Below, one piece after another: positions 7,571 through 15,302 of a stretch of DNA of 35,855 nucleotides. The first letter of the stretch is position 1, and every line of letters starts with the position of its first letter. The position numbers and the translations under genes were made by a program. Where the stretch lies: assembly GCA_030041985.1 (NCBI GenBank), contig JASIAM010000294.1:1-35855 (forward strand). The letters run 5' to 3'. The notes beneath the pieces were generated by a model. That model searched no databases, was not told where the DNA came from, and worked only from the letters and a program-made list of their open reading frames with translations. This DNA is from Bryobacteraceae bacterium. GTDB taxonomy: Bacteria; Acidobacteriota; Terriglobia; Bryobacterales; Bryobacteraceae.

Positions 7571-9844
7571 GTGCTTCCCGCATTTCCCGAGCCGGTTTCA
7601 TCTACCGAAGCTGTCCCGCAGGACGCAGTGGAACGGTTGTATCGCGAGTTGGAGGCAAAGGTTCGCGAATACCGCCCGAAGGACGATCTGGCGCCCCTCG
7701 AAAAAGCCTTCCGTTTCGCCCGCAAGTGGCACGAAGGCCAGACGCGCAGGTCCGGCGAGCCTTACATGGTCCACCCGCTACAGGTGGCCCACATTCTAGC
7801 GGATATGCGCATGGATCTGGTGGCCATGCAAACCGGCTTGCTGCACGACTTGGTAGAAGACACCAGCGTCACCATCGAGCAGGTTCGCAAAGAGTTTGGT
7901 GACGAGGTGGCGCGCTCGGTGGATGGCGTCACCAAGCTTACCAAACTGGATTTCTTCTCCGCCGAAGAGCGGCAGGCGGAAAGCTTTCGCAAGATGCTGC
8001 TGGCCATGGTGGAGGATATCCGCGTCATCATGGTGAAACTGGCCGACCGTCTGCACAACATGCGTACGCTGGGTTATCTGAGCGCTGAACGCCGTGAGCG
8101 GATCGCGCGGGAGACCCTGGAGATTTACGCCCCCATCGCACACCGCCTGGGAATGGGCAAGATTCGCGGCGAACTGGAAGACCTCGCCTTTCAATATCTC
8201 GAGCCGGATGCCTACCGGGAGATCGCGGATGCCATGGAGTCGCGGCGGCATTCCAACGAAGAATTCCTGAAAGAGATCAAAACGACGGTAGAAGCAGAGC
8301 TGCGCCGCGAAGGGATTCCGGCGCGGATGGAAAGCCGCATCAAACGGCCCTATTCGGTGTTCCAGAAACTGCGGCGCCAGAAGATTTCCTTCGACCAGGT
8401 ATATGATCTCACCGCTCTGCGTATCATCACCGACTCGGTGAAAAACTGCTATGCGGCCCTGGGAGTGATTCACAACAAATGGCATCCGATTCCGGGGCGC
8501 ATCAAGGACTTCATCGCCATTCCCCGCCCGAATCTCTATCAGTCGCTGCACACGTCGGTAGTTGGTCCTCACGGGCAAACCTTCGAAGTGCAGATCCGTA
8601 CCGAGGAGATGCATCGCATCGCGGAAGAGGGCATCGCCGCTCACTGGAAATATAAAGAAGGCCGAAAGGGGCCGGCGGCCGACGACCAAAGGATCGCCTG
8701 GCTGCGCCACCTGGTGGAGTGGCAGCAGGAAGTACAAGACCCTGGAGAATTCCTCTCCACGCTAAAAGTGGACCTCTACCCCGAGGAGGTCTACACCTTC
8801 ACCCCGCGCGGCAAGGTGATTGTACTGCCGCGCGATGCCTCGCCCATCGATTTCGCCTATGCTATTCACTCCGATGTAGGCAACACCTGCGTGGGCGCGA
8901 AGGTCAACGGGCGCATCGTCCCGCTACGTTCCGCCTTGCGCAATGGCGATGTGGTGGAGATCATGACCCAGCCGGGACACCAGCCGAGCAAAGACTGGCT
9001 GGCGGTGGTCAAAACGGCGCGGGCGCGCAACAAAATCAAGCACCTGATCAATACCAATGAGCGCGCCAAAGCCATCGATATCGGCCAGAAATACCTGGAA
9101 AAAGAGGCGCGGCGCCTGGGCGTTCAGCTCTCCCGTATCAAAGCAGTGGAATTCGACAAAGCCGCTTCCGAGTATGGGTACAGCAAGATGGAGGACCTGT
9201 ACGCGGCCTTGGGGTACGGCAAGTTTTCCGCGCGCCAGGTTCTAGGCAAGCTGGGGCTGCCTGTAGGGCCCCTGTCCAATCAGAAGGTCGCCTCGGAGGA
9301 GACAGAGGAAAGCAAGGGCGTCCCCGGCAGCCAGGTGGAAAGCGCCGCCATGACCACCGGCGCTCTGCAGGCGCCTGGGAGGCACAGCGATGAGGATACG
9401 GTTATCAAGGTGCGCGGCATCGACGACCTCCTGGTCTATCGGGCCAAGTGCTGCAATCCCATCCGCGGCGAAAGCATTGTGGGATACGTTACCCGGGGGA
9501 AGGGCGTGGCGGTCCACGCCAAGGCGTGTCCCAATGTGCAAAACCTGATGTACGATGTCGAGCGGAAGATCGAAGTCGAGTGGGCACGCTCGACTGCCGA
9601 TGCTTTCCCGGTCAGGCTGGTAGTCCACACCGACGACCGGCCCGGAATGCTCAATCAGCTCACCTCCGTCTTTTCCGACGACAATACCAATATCCGCAGC
9701 CTCGAGGCGAAAACCGAAACCGACAACGATGGCGGCGTGGTGGAAATGACGGTGGATGTCCGCGACAAAAAGCAACTCGAACGGCTCGTGGCCTCCATGC
9801 GGCGCATTTCCGGCGTGCGCGACGTCGAGCGTATGTTCAATTGA
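7571..9844 (+). CDS. rsh: Bifunctional (p)ppGpp synthetase/hydrolase, RelA/SpoT family
   Basis: This makes and degrades the alarmone (p)ppGpp, the signal of the stringent response. The N-terminal HD hydrolase domain is intact (His68 in YMVHPLQ, LLHDLVEDT with His92-Asp93, and ADRLHNMRT). The synthetase domain is also intact (RIKRPYSVFQKLRRQK, YDLTALRII, RIKDFIAIPRPNLYQSLHT, EVQIRT). TGS (about 395-455), helical, zinc-finger-like (CCNPIRGE) and ACT (about 680-757) domains follow. At 757 residues it is a full-length Rsh, and both catalytic halves look active. The GTG start at 7571 lacks a Shine-Dalgarno, so translation may be leaderless. The DUF971 gene follows after 16 bases, so the two may share a transcript. 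Confidence 0.95.
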   Translation: MLPAFPEPVSSTEAVPQDAVERLYRELEAKVREYRPKDDLAPLEKAFRFARKWHEGQTRRSGEPYMVHPLQVAHILADMRMDLVAMQTGLLHDLVEDTSVTIEQVRKEFGDEVARSVDGVTKLTKLDFFSAEERQAESFRKMLLAMVEDIRVIMVKLADRLHNMRTLGYLSAERRERIARETLEIYAPIAHRLGMGKIRGELEDLAFQYLEPDAYREIADAMESRRHSNEEFLKEIKTTVEAELRREGIPARMESRIKRPYSVFQKLRRQKISFDQVYDLTALRIITDSVKNCYAALGVIHNKWHPIPGRIKDFIAIPRPNLYQSLHTSVVGPHGQTFEVQIRTEEMHRIAEEGIAAHWKYKEGRKGPAADDQRIAWLRHLVEWQQEVQDPGEFLSTLKVDLYPEEVYTFTPRGKVIVLPRDASPIDFAYAIHSDVGNTCVGAKVNGRIVPLRSALRNGDVVEIMTQPGHQPSKDWLAVVKTARARNKIKHLINTNERAKAIDIGQKYLEKEARRLGVQLSRIKAVEFDKAASEYGYSKMEDLYAALGYGKFSARQVLGKLGLPVGPLSNQKVASEETEESKGVPGSQVESAAMTTGALQAPGRHSDEDTVIKVRGIDDLLVYRAKCCNPIRGESIVGYVTRGKGVAVHAKACPNVQNLMYDVERKIEVEWARSTADAFPVRLVVHTDDRPGMLNQLTSVFSDDNTNIRSLEAKTETDNDGGVVEMTVDVRDKKQLERLVASMRRISGVRDVERMFN

Positions 9845-9860
9845 GCATCTTCAACTGAGA

Positions 9861-10226
9861 ATGATATCTACCGATCCGGAACACATCGCCATTTCGAAAT
9901 CCAAAGGCATACAGATTGATTGGAAGGACCGGCACCACAGCGAGTATGGCCTGAACTACCTCCGCGACCGGTGCCCCTGCGCAACCTGTACCGGCGCTCA
10001 CGGCACGCCACCACGGAAGCCGAGCTCGGAACAAAGTTCACCAGAAGGGCCTTTTCCCATGTTCAAGCCCCGTCTCAAAATGCTCGGCGTGGAGCCAGTG
10101 GGCAATTACGCCATTCGCATCAGTTGGAGCGATGGCCACAGCACTGGTATCTATTCTTACGATCACCTGCGCCGGATTTGTCCTTGCGAAGAGTGCCGCG
10201 CGGCGAACGAAGAGGGGCAAGAATAA
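9861..10226 (+). CDS. DUF971 (GBBH-like N-terminal domain) protein
   Basis: This 121-residue cytosolic protein consists of one DUF971 domain, also known as the gamma-butyrobetaine hydroxylase-like N-terminal domain. Two cysteine clusters, CPCATC (about residue 38) and CPCEEC (about residue 110), frame the domain, and the second follows GIYSYDHLRRI. Elsewhere such domains occur alone or fused to Mrp/ApbC-type iron-sulfur carriers or to dioxygenases. A metal or Fe-S-related role is therefore plausible but unproven here. The ATG at 9861 was chosen because the conserved domain begins directly after it and it lies 16 bases after the rsh stop. Its TAA stop lies at the edge of the terminator serving the opposite-strand gene. 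Confidence 0.85.
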   Translation: MISTDPEHIAISKSKGIQIDWKDRHHSEYGLNYLRDRCPCATCTGAHGTPPRKPSSEQSSPEGPFPMFKPRLKMLGVEPVGNYAIRISWSDGHSTGIYSYDHLRRICPCEECRAANEEGQE

Positions 10227-10259
10227 AAAGGCGGCACGCTGGAGCAATGCGGCCGCCTT
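10225..10259 (-). terminator. Intrinsic terminator of the stand-alone tonB-like gene
   Basis: Read on the - strand, AAGGCGGC (10259-10252) and GCCGCCTT (10235-10228) form an 8-bp GC-rich stem with a 16-base loop, followed by TTTTTATT. It lies 16 bases past the stop codon at 10276 and looks like a classic Rho-independent terminator. It overlaps the end of the DUF971 gene and may also limit read-through from the + strand. Confidence 0.75.
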
Positions 10260-10275
10260 GTGGGAGGAGGAATGG

Positions 10276-11259
10276 TTACAGCAGACGGAAATTCACTTCG
10301 ATCGTGGCCGCGACCGTGACGGGTTTGCCGTCCTTCAGGCCAGGCTTAAACTTCCACTTCTTGATCGCCTCAATTGCCTTTTCGTCGAGTCCTAAGCCGA
10401 GGCTACGGACCACTCGGGGATTAATCGCCTTGCCGCTGGGGTCCACTTCGACATACAGCACCACGGTGCCTTGAAATTTGGCTTTGCGAGCCTCTTCGGA
10501 GTATTCCGGCTCGACTTTATAAAGTAGCGTAGGCGCAGTCACCCCGCCGCCAACGCGAAACACGCCGCCACCAAATCCACCACCTTCGCCGCTGCCGACT
10601 CCACCGCCTTTCCCCGCACCAACACCACCACCGGAACCCGATCCGATGCCCGCGCCCGACCCCGGACCGTTCGACATCGGCCCCAGTTTAGCCAGCGGAT
10701 CGCCGTAGTTCGGCAGGTTCACTTGGGGAAGTTGCACATCCGGCGGAGCGATGATCGTAGGCTCTACCGTCAACTTTGCTTGTTCCGGAGGGATTACCGC
10801 CGGGGGTGTGAATTGCCGGAGTGACGGCTTCGGCAGTTTGCCCTTCGGGGCGGGTAGCGGAGACCGGTCACCGCCGCCACCGCCGCCCTGCATTTTCTGC
10901 GGCTTGGGCTTGAACTCCGAAACATCCACGGGGGCGACCAGCGCGACGGTCTCTTTCACAACCTGCTGCACAGCCTTGCTGGAGAACACCGTGAACAGTA
11001 ACACTACGACAACAACCTGGAACCCCGTGGAGAACATCCAGGACTTTTTCTGACGGCCGTACTGGCCCCAAATGTCTTTTACCGCTATTGGCTTTGAGGT
11101 GACTTCCAGAGGCGGCAGCTTGGGAGGGTGAATCAGTTCCCTGATGCTCTCATAAAGCGAACGAAACCACGGTTTCTCCATCTCTGCTGGAGTAAGCAGA
11201 CGGTTGAGATGTTCGTCCGGATCAAAAGACGAATTCTTGGGATGAGACAAATCGGCCAT
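10276..11259 (-). CDS. Stand-alone TonB-like energy transducer with cytosolic N-terminus
   Basis: This 327-residue protein has an N-terminal cytosolic segment of about 80 residues, then one membrane helix (about 82-100, FQVVVVVLLFTVF). A long Pro/Gly-rich linker and a C-terminal TonB domain follow (YKVEPEYSEEARKAKFQGTV, IKKWKFKPGLKDGKPV, IEVNFRLL). The linker includes runs such as GSGSGGGVGAGKGGGVGSG, which look like a flexible periplasmic spacer. No exbB or exbD is adjacent, so it would have to use another motor, possibly the one at 4737-6526. The ATG at 11259 is preferred over upstream codons because GGGGAATTAAG precedes it and the conserved part begins there. Acidobacteria carry many such proteins, and the partner receptor is unknown. 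Confidence 0.85.
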   Translation of the reverse strand: MADLSHPKNSSFDPDEHLNRLLTPAEMEKPWFRSLYESIRELIHPPKLPPLEVTSKPIAVKDIWGQYGRQKKSWMFSTGFQVVVVVLLFTVFSSKAVQQVVKETVALVAPVDVSEFKPKPQKMQGGGGGGDRSPLPAPKGKLPKPSLRQFTPPAVIPPEQAKLTVEPTIIAPPDVQLPQVNLPNYGDPLAKLGPMSNGPGSGAGIGSGSGGGVGAGKGGGVGSGEGGGFGGGVFRVGGGVTAPTLLYKVEPEYSEEARKAKFQGTVVLYVEVDPSGKAINPRVVRSLGLGLDEKAIEAIKKWKFKPGLKDGKPVTVAATIEVNFRLL

Positions 11260-11512
11260 CTTAATTCCCCGGCCTCCCGAACGGAGGACCGCAAACCACA
11301 TCTGCTTCGACGTTCCGTCCCATGAACGCGTTACAGGATTCGGAAACGCGAAGTCAGCACCATCTGCTCTCAATTGTACTACGGCGCCACTCGATCACCA
11401 ATGGAAACAGCGCAATAGATCGCACAACCAGGGGCGCCCGCCCCTTCGCAACGTGATTCCAAAATCAGAAATTCTATACCTCTATCGGCGGATTGCGCCA
11501 CAATGATTAGTC

Positions 11513-12967
11513 ATGAAAATAGCTACGGATTCAAGAACCCTCGAACGGATCGAGGCAGACGCGGTGATTGTACCGCTCCTTGAGGGGTGCCAGGAGCCGC
11601 GCTTCGGCGCGGGCGCTCTTCTCGAAGCGGGTGAGATTACCGGCAAGCCTTTCGAATGGACTCTGTTGCATCAGCCTGCCGGCATAGCAGCCAAACGAGT
11701 GCTTCTGGCGGGCGCGGGCAAAGCGGAGAAATTCGATGCGGCGGAAATGCGAAAGCTGGCGGGAGCCGCGTTACGGCACTTGAAGTCCAAGTCTTGCAGG
11801 AACATAGCGATGATCCTCGAAGACGGCTGGGCCACTGGAGAGGCCGTTTCCGCGGCCGTCGAAGGGGCCGTTTTGGGGGATTATGAGCCCGACCGCTACA
11901 AATCCGGGGATAACAAAGAAAAGCACGAGGTGGAGTCATTCACTGTCATCGCGCAGCAGCAGGGGGAAGATTTCGGCCAGGCAGCCGCCCGCGGGCGCAT
12001 TCTGGCTGAGGCTCAGAATTTCACACGGGCACTGGTGAATGAACCGGCCAACCGCCTCACCCCGGCCAAGATTGCCGGAGCAGCGCGGCAGCTTGCGGCG
12101 GAACAGGGCCTCGCGTGTGATGTGCTCGACCAGAATCGGATGCAGGCGCTCGGAATGGGGGCCCTGCTGGGTGTGGCCCAGGGCAGCGCCGAACCGCCGG
12201 CTTTGATCGTCCTCGGTTACCGGCCTGAGAAGGCAACCGGAAAAACACATCTGGGCCTGGTAGGCAAAGGCGTCACCTTCGACACCGGTGGCATCTCCAT
12301 CAAGCCGGCCGATGGGATGGAGAAGATGAAATACGATATGGCGGGCGGAGCAGCCATGCTGGGCGTAATGCGCGCCCTGGCGCAGCTCAAGCCTTCCATC
12401 GCGGTTTCGGCCTTCATCCCATGCGTAGAGAATATGCCGGGCAGCCGCGCCCAGCGTCCCGGAGATATCGTCACCGCCATGTCGGGCAAAACAGTGGAGG
12501 TCATCAATACCGATGCCGAAGGCCGGCTCATCCTGGCGGACGCCCTCACCTATGCGCGGAAACAAGGCTGCACTCACCTCGTCGACGCGGCTACCCTGAC
12601 AGGTGCGATCGTGATTGCGTTGGGGCACTATCGCGTCGGCCTGTTCGCCAATGACGACGGCATGCGCGACCGCGTGCTACAGGCGTCTGAAATCGAAGGG
12701 GAACGGATGTGGCCCATGCCACTTGATGAGGACTACAAGGACTACCTCAAAAGCCCATTTGCCGACCTCCCCAATATCGGGGGCCGCTGGGGCGGGGCGG
12801 TGACGGCAGCGATGTTCCTGAAAGAGTTTGCCGAAGACACGCCTTGGGTGCATCTGGATATCGCCGGCACCGCCTGGCTGGACGATGGCAAGCCGTATCT
12901 GGCCAAAGGCGCATCCGGCGTTCCCGTGCGAACACTGGTGCGCCTTGCGGCAACTTGGAAAGACTGA
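11513..12967 (+). CDS. pepA: Leucyl aminopeptidase (M17)
   Basis: This is a cytosolic zinc (or manganese) aminopeptidase that releases N-terminal residues, important in peptide turnover. The C-terminal catalytic domain has the M17 signature NTDAEGRLILADAL (about residues 330-343). It also has the metal-binding stretch VGKGVTFDTGGISIKP and the YDMAGGAAMLGVM segment. The N-terminal macro-like domain (about residues 1-150) is more variable, as usual. The 484 residues match the family. The ATG at 11513 has no clear Shine-Dalgarno. The gene stands alone, divergent from the tonB-like gene across a 253-base gap and followed by a repeat-like sequence. No missing catalytic residue was noted. Confidence 0.96.
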   Translation: MKIATDSRTLERIEADAVIVPLLEGCQEPRFGAGALLEAGEITGKPFEWTLLHQPAGIAAKRVLLAGAGKAEKFDAAEMRKLAGAALRHLKSKSCRNIAMILEDGWATGEAVSAAVEGAVLGDYEPDRYKSGDNKEKHEVESFTVIAQQQGEDFGQAAARGRILAEAQNFTRALVNEPANRLTPAKIAGAARQLAAEQGLACDVLDQNRMQALGMGALLGVAQGSAEPPALIVLGYRPEKATGKTHLGLVGKGVTFDTGGISIKPADGMEKMKYDMAGGAAMLGVMRALAQLKPSIAVSAFIPCVENMPGSRAQRPGDIVTAMSGKTVEVINTDAEGRLILADALTYARKQGCTHLVDAATLTGAIVIALGHYRVGLFANDDGMRDRVLQASEIEGERMWPMPLDEDYKDYLKSPFADLPNIGGRWGGAVTAAMFLKEFAEDTPWVHLDIAGTAWLDDGKPYLAKGASGVPVRTLVRLAATWKD

Positions 12968-12977
12968 GCAACTGCTC

Positions 12978-13027
12978 TCAGCTTTCAGCCAGCGCGGCCC
13001 CGCGGTTGGGTTCAGGCTGACCGCTGA
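12978..13027. repeat. Inverted repeat downstream of pepA
   Basis: TCAGCTTTCAGCC (12978-12990) pairs with GGCTGACCGCTGA (13015-13027) with two mismatches, around a short CGCGG/CCGCG hairpin. The arms resemble those of the element at 7341-7541, so both probably belong to one intergenic repeat family. It could also act as the 3' end of the pepA mRNA. Confidence 0.4.
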
Positions 13028-13065
13028 CGGCTGGGACCGATCGCTTGTAAACCCCCCTTGCATTC

Positions 13066-13081
13066 CTACATCTAGCTGTAG
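13066..13081. promoter_or_regulatory. Candidate BlaI operator
   Basis: CTACATCTAGCTGTAG is a 16-base palindrome with one mismatched pair and has the TACA...TGTA arms typical of BlaI/MecI operators. It lies 14 bases before the blaI start, between a weak -35 (TTGCAT, 13058-13063) and a TAGATT -10 (13082-13087). Binding there would block the promoter, giving autorepression of blaI and the M56 gene. Confidence 0.6.
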
Positions 13082-13095
13082 TAGATTAGGCTTCG

Positions 13096-13485
13096 ATGGC
13101 TTTGCCGAAACTTACCAGGTTGGAACTGCGGATCATGGATACGCTCTGGACGAAGGGGCCTTCATCGATCCGCGAATTGCTTGCAGCGTTTCCCGAAGAA
13201 GAACGGCCCGCTTACACAACCGTGCAGACGGTGGTCTACCGTCTGGAAGAGAAAAAGGCGGTGCGCCGCATCAGCAAGATCAGCAACGCGCATGTGTTCG
13301 AGGCGCTGGTCTCGCGTACGGCGGCGCAGCACCGTTTGATCGACGATCTGGTGGCGCTGTTTGGCGGCAAGCGCCTGCCCATTGTGACGCACCTGATTGA
13401 ATCGGGAGACCTGACGCCCGAAGAACTGCGCGAGGCGCGCAAGGCGCTGCGCAATCTCTCGAAGAAGAAGGAGAAGAGCGAATGA
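13096..13485 (+). CDS. BlaI/MecI/CopY family repressor
   Basis: This 129-residue DNA-binding protein has a winged helix at about residues 5-75 (LTRLELRIMDTLWTKGPSSIRELL, then YTTVQTVVYRLEEKKAVRR) and a helical dimerisation tail. In classic systems such repressors are cut when a membrane M56 (BlaR1/MecR1) protease senses a signal. Here the partner gene follows directly with an ATGA overlap, so the two are co-translated. A TACA/TGTA palindrome lies just upstream. The target is not beta-lactam resistance on any visible evidence. In acidobacteria such pairs are numerous and mostly uncharacterised. The mRNA may be leaderless because the -10 candidate is so close to the ATG. Confidence 0.93.
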   Translation: MALPKLTRLELRIMDTLWTKGPSSIRELLAAFPEEERPAYTTVQTVVYRLEEKKAVRRISKISNAHVFEALVSRTAAQHRLIDDLVALFGGKRLPIVTHLIESGDLTPEELREARKALRNLSKKKEKSE

Positions 13486-15302
13486 TCCCGCGCGAGTTGG
13501 AGCCGTTGGCGAATCATTTGTGGCAATCGACTTTGTTTGCCGTCGTTGCCGGGCTGTTGACGCTGGCGTTGCGGCGCAACCGCGCGCAGATCCGCTATTG
13601 TCTGTGGCTGGCCGCGTCGATGAAGTTTCTCATTCCTTTCTCGCTCCTGTTGATGGTGGGTAGCTATTTCGGGCGGCACTACGCGCCGGCCGTGGCGCCT
13701 TCCCTTGTTCCCGCAGCCGTGGAGCAAATCACGCAGCCGTTTATGGCTTCGGCGCCCCTGGTGACGATGCCATCGCGCCTAGGGGCTGCGCGCGCGTTAC
13801 CAGCTCTGTTGTGCGGCATATGGGCAATCGGTTTTGTGATTCTCGTTTCTTCGTGGTGGAGGCGATGGCGGCGGATACGCAGCGAATTGCTCACCGCCAA
13901 CGCTGTGACTTTGCGGACGGGCGTTCCCGTCGTGTCCTCTTCAGCGTTCCGGGAGCCCGGTGTTTTCGGCGTTTGGCGGCCCGTTCTGCTGTTGCCCGAA
14001 GGAATCGCCGGGGATCTCACCACGCAACAGTTGGAGGCCATTCTGGCGCATGAGCTGTGTCACATTCGCCGCCGCGACAACCTGGCCATGGCGATGCACA
14101 CGGCGGTGGAGGCGCTGTTCTGGTTTCATCCGCTAGTGTGGTGGCTGGGCGCCCGCTTGCTCGAGGAGCGGGAGCGCGCATGCGACGAAGACGTACTGCG
14201 CGCGGGCAATGAACCGGAAGCCTATGCCGAAGGGATCCTCAGAATTTGCGAACTGTACCTGAGCGCGAACGTGCCTTATGTGGCCGGGGTCACGGGAGCG
14301 AATCTGAGAAAACGGATCGAGCAGATCATGAGCCAGCAGATCGTCCAAAAGCTCGATGGCTATAGGAAGCTGCTGCTTGCTGCTGTAGGAGTGCTGGCGT
14401 TGGCTTTGCCGGTTGTGGTGGGCATGATGCACGCGCCGGTAGTCAGAGCCCAGGCAGCCAACCAAGGCCAGACCAACCCAGCAACCCTGAAGTTCGATGT
14501 GGCATCGGTGAAACCCAACAAATCTAACGAACCGCCCTACTCGAATTTTCCGCTGGGGCCGGGAGATGTTTATGTGCGCAACGGGGGGTATTTTTCGGCG
14601 ACCAATCTTCCACTTGTGACCTACATTGTGTTCGCCTACAAAATCATGGGCAACATGGCGCAATATCTGATACCGCAATTGCCGGATTGGACGAAAACTG
14701 AAAAATTTGACATCCAGGCGCGGGCCGAAGGCGATCCCGGGAAAGATCAGATGCGGATGATGATGCGATCTCTGCTGGCGGATCGCTTCAAAATGGCGGT
14801 TCACTACGAGAATCGGGAGCTTCCGGTATTCGCGTTTGTGCTGGTGAAGAGCGGCAAGACGGGGCCGCAACTCCAACCCCACCCGGCCGAAGCACCCTGC
14901 CCGACTGAGCCGGCATCCACATCAACGCCTGCCATCCTGAACGGAACGCCGCAGTTTTGCAACGGCATCTATCCGCTTCCTCCGAGCATGCCCGGCCGGC
15001 TGCACTTCGGCGCACGGAACGTTACCGTGGGATTCATCGCGGACACTTTTAGCGCCGGAGCGAACCTGGGACGGCCGATGGTCGATCAGACGGGGCTGAC
15101 CGGAAAATTCGATTTCTCGCTGGAGTGGGCACTGGATGTCCGCGGCACGAATATTCCGGCGGGGACCGATTCCCAGCCAGATCCAACGGCTCCGACATTC
15201 GAAGAAGCTCTGCGCGACCAGTTAGGGATCAAGTTGCAATCGACCAAAGCTTCGGTAAGTGTCTTAGTGATAGACCATGTGGAGCGGCCCTCGGAGAATT
15301 AG
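13482..15302 (+). CDS. M56 (BlaR1-like) membrane peptidase fused to a TIGR03435-like domain
   Basis: The N-terminal half (about residues 1-320) is a BlaR1/MecR1-like membrane metallopeptidase. It has several hydrophobic helices, a zinc motif HELCH at residues 190-194, and RERACDEDVL with the third-ligand glutamate/aspartate region. A last helix at about 299-316 leads to the outside. From residue 336 the protein changes into a domain of the TIGR03435 type (LKFDVASVKPN, LPDWTKTEKFDIQA, LLADRFKMAVHYE, VDQTGLTGKFDFSLEW, LGIKLQSTKASV), a family expanded in Solibacter. That domain takes the place of the penicillin-binding sensor of BlaR1 and so may be the signal receptor. The ATGA overlap with blaI supports a sensor-repressor unit. 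Its stop codon overlaps that of the convergent gene. Confidence 0.9.
   Translation: MIPRELEPLANHLWQSTLFAVVAGLLTLALRRNRAQIRYCLWLAASMKFLIPFSLLLMVGSYFGRHYAPAVAPSLVPAAVEQITQPFMASAPLVTMPSRLGAARALPALLCGIWAIGFVILVSSWWRRWRRIRSELLTANAVTLRTGVPVVSSSAFREPGVFGVWRPVLLLPEGIAGDLTTQQLEAILAHELCHIRRRDNLAMAMHTAVEALFWFHPLVWWLGARLLEERERACDEDVLRAGNEPEAYAEGILRICELYLSANVPYVAGVTGANLRKRIEQIMSQQIVQKLDGYRKLLLAAVGVLALALPVVVGMMHAPVVRAQAANQGQTNPATLKFDVASVKPNKSNEPPYSNFPLGPGDVYVRNGGYFSATNLPLVTYIVFAYKIMGNMAQYLIPQLPDWTKTEKFDIQARAEGDPGKDQMRMMMRSLLADRFKMAVHYENRELPVFAFVLVKSGKTGPQLQPHPAEAPCPTEPASTSTPAILNGTPQFCNGIYPLPPSMPGRLHFGARNVTVGFIADTFSAGANLGRPMVDQTGLTGKFDFSLEWALDVRGTNIPAGTDSQPDPTAPTFEEALRDQLGIKLQSTKASVSVLVIDHVERPSEN

Noticed and set aside
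7796-8737. 313-codon open frame on the - strand opposite rsh
   Set aside because: It lies wholly inside a well-conserved RelA/SpoT gene; long antisense frames are common in GC-rich coding DNA and its product shows no family motif.
14133-14882. 249-codon open frame on the - strand opposite the M56 gene
   Set aside because: It is a shadow of a gene with a zinc-peptidase motif and a TIGR03435-like domain; no start signal or family resemblance.
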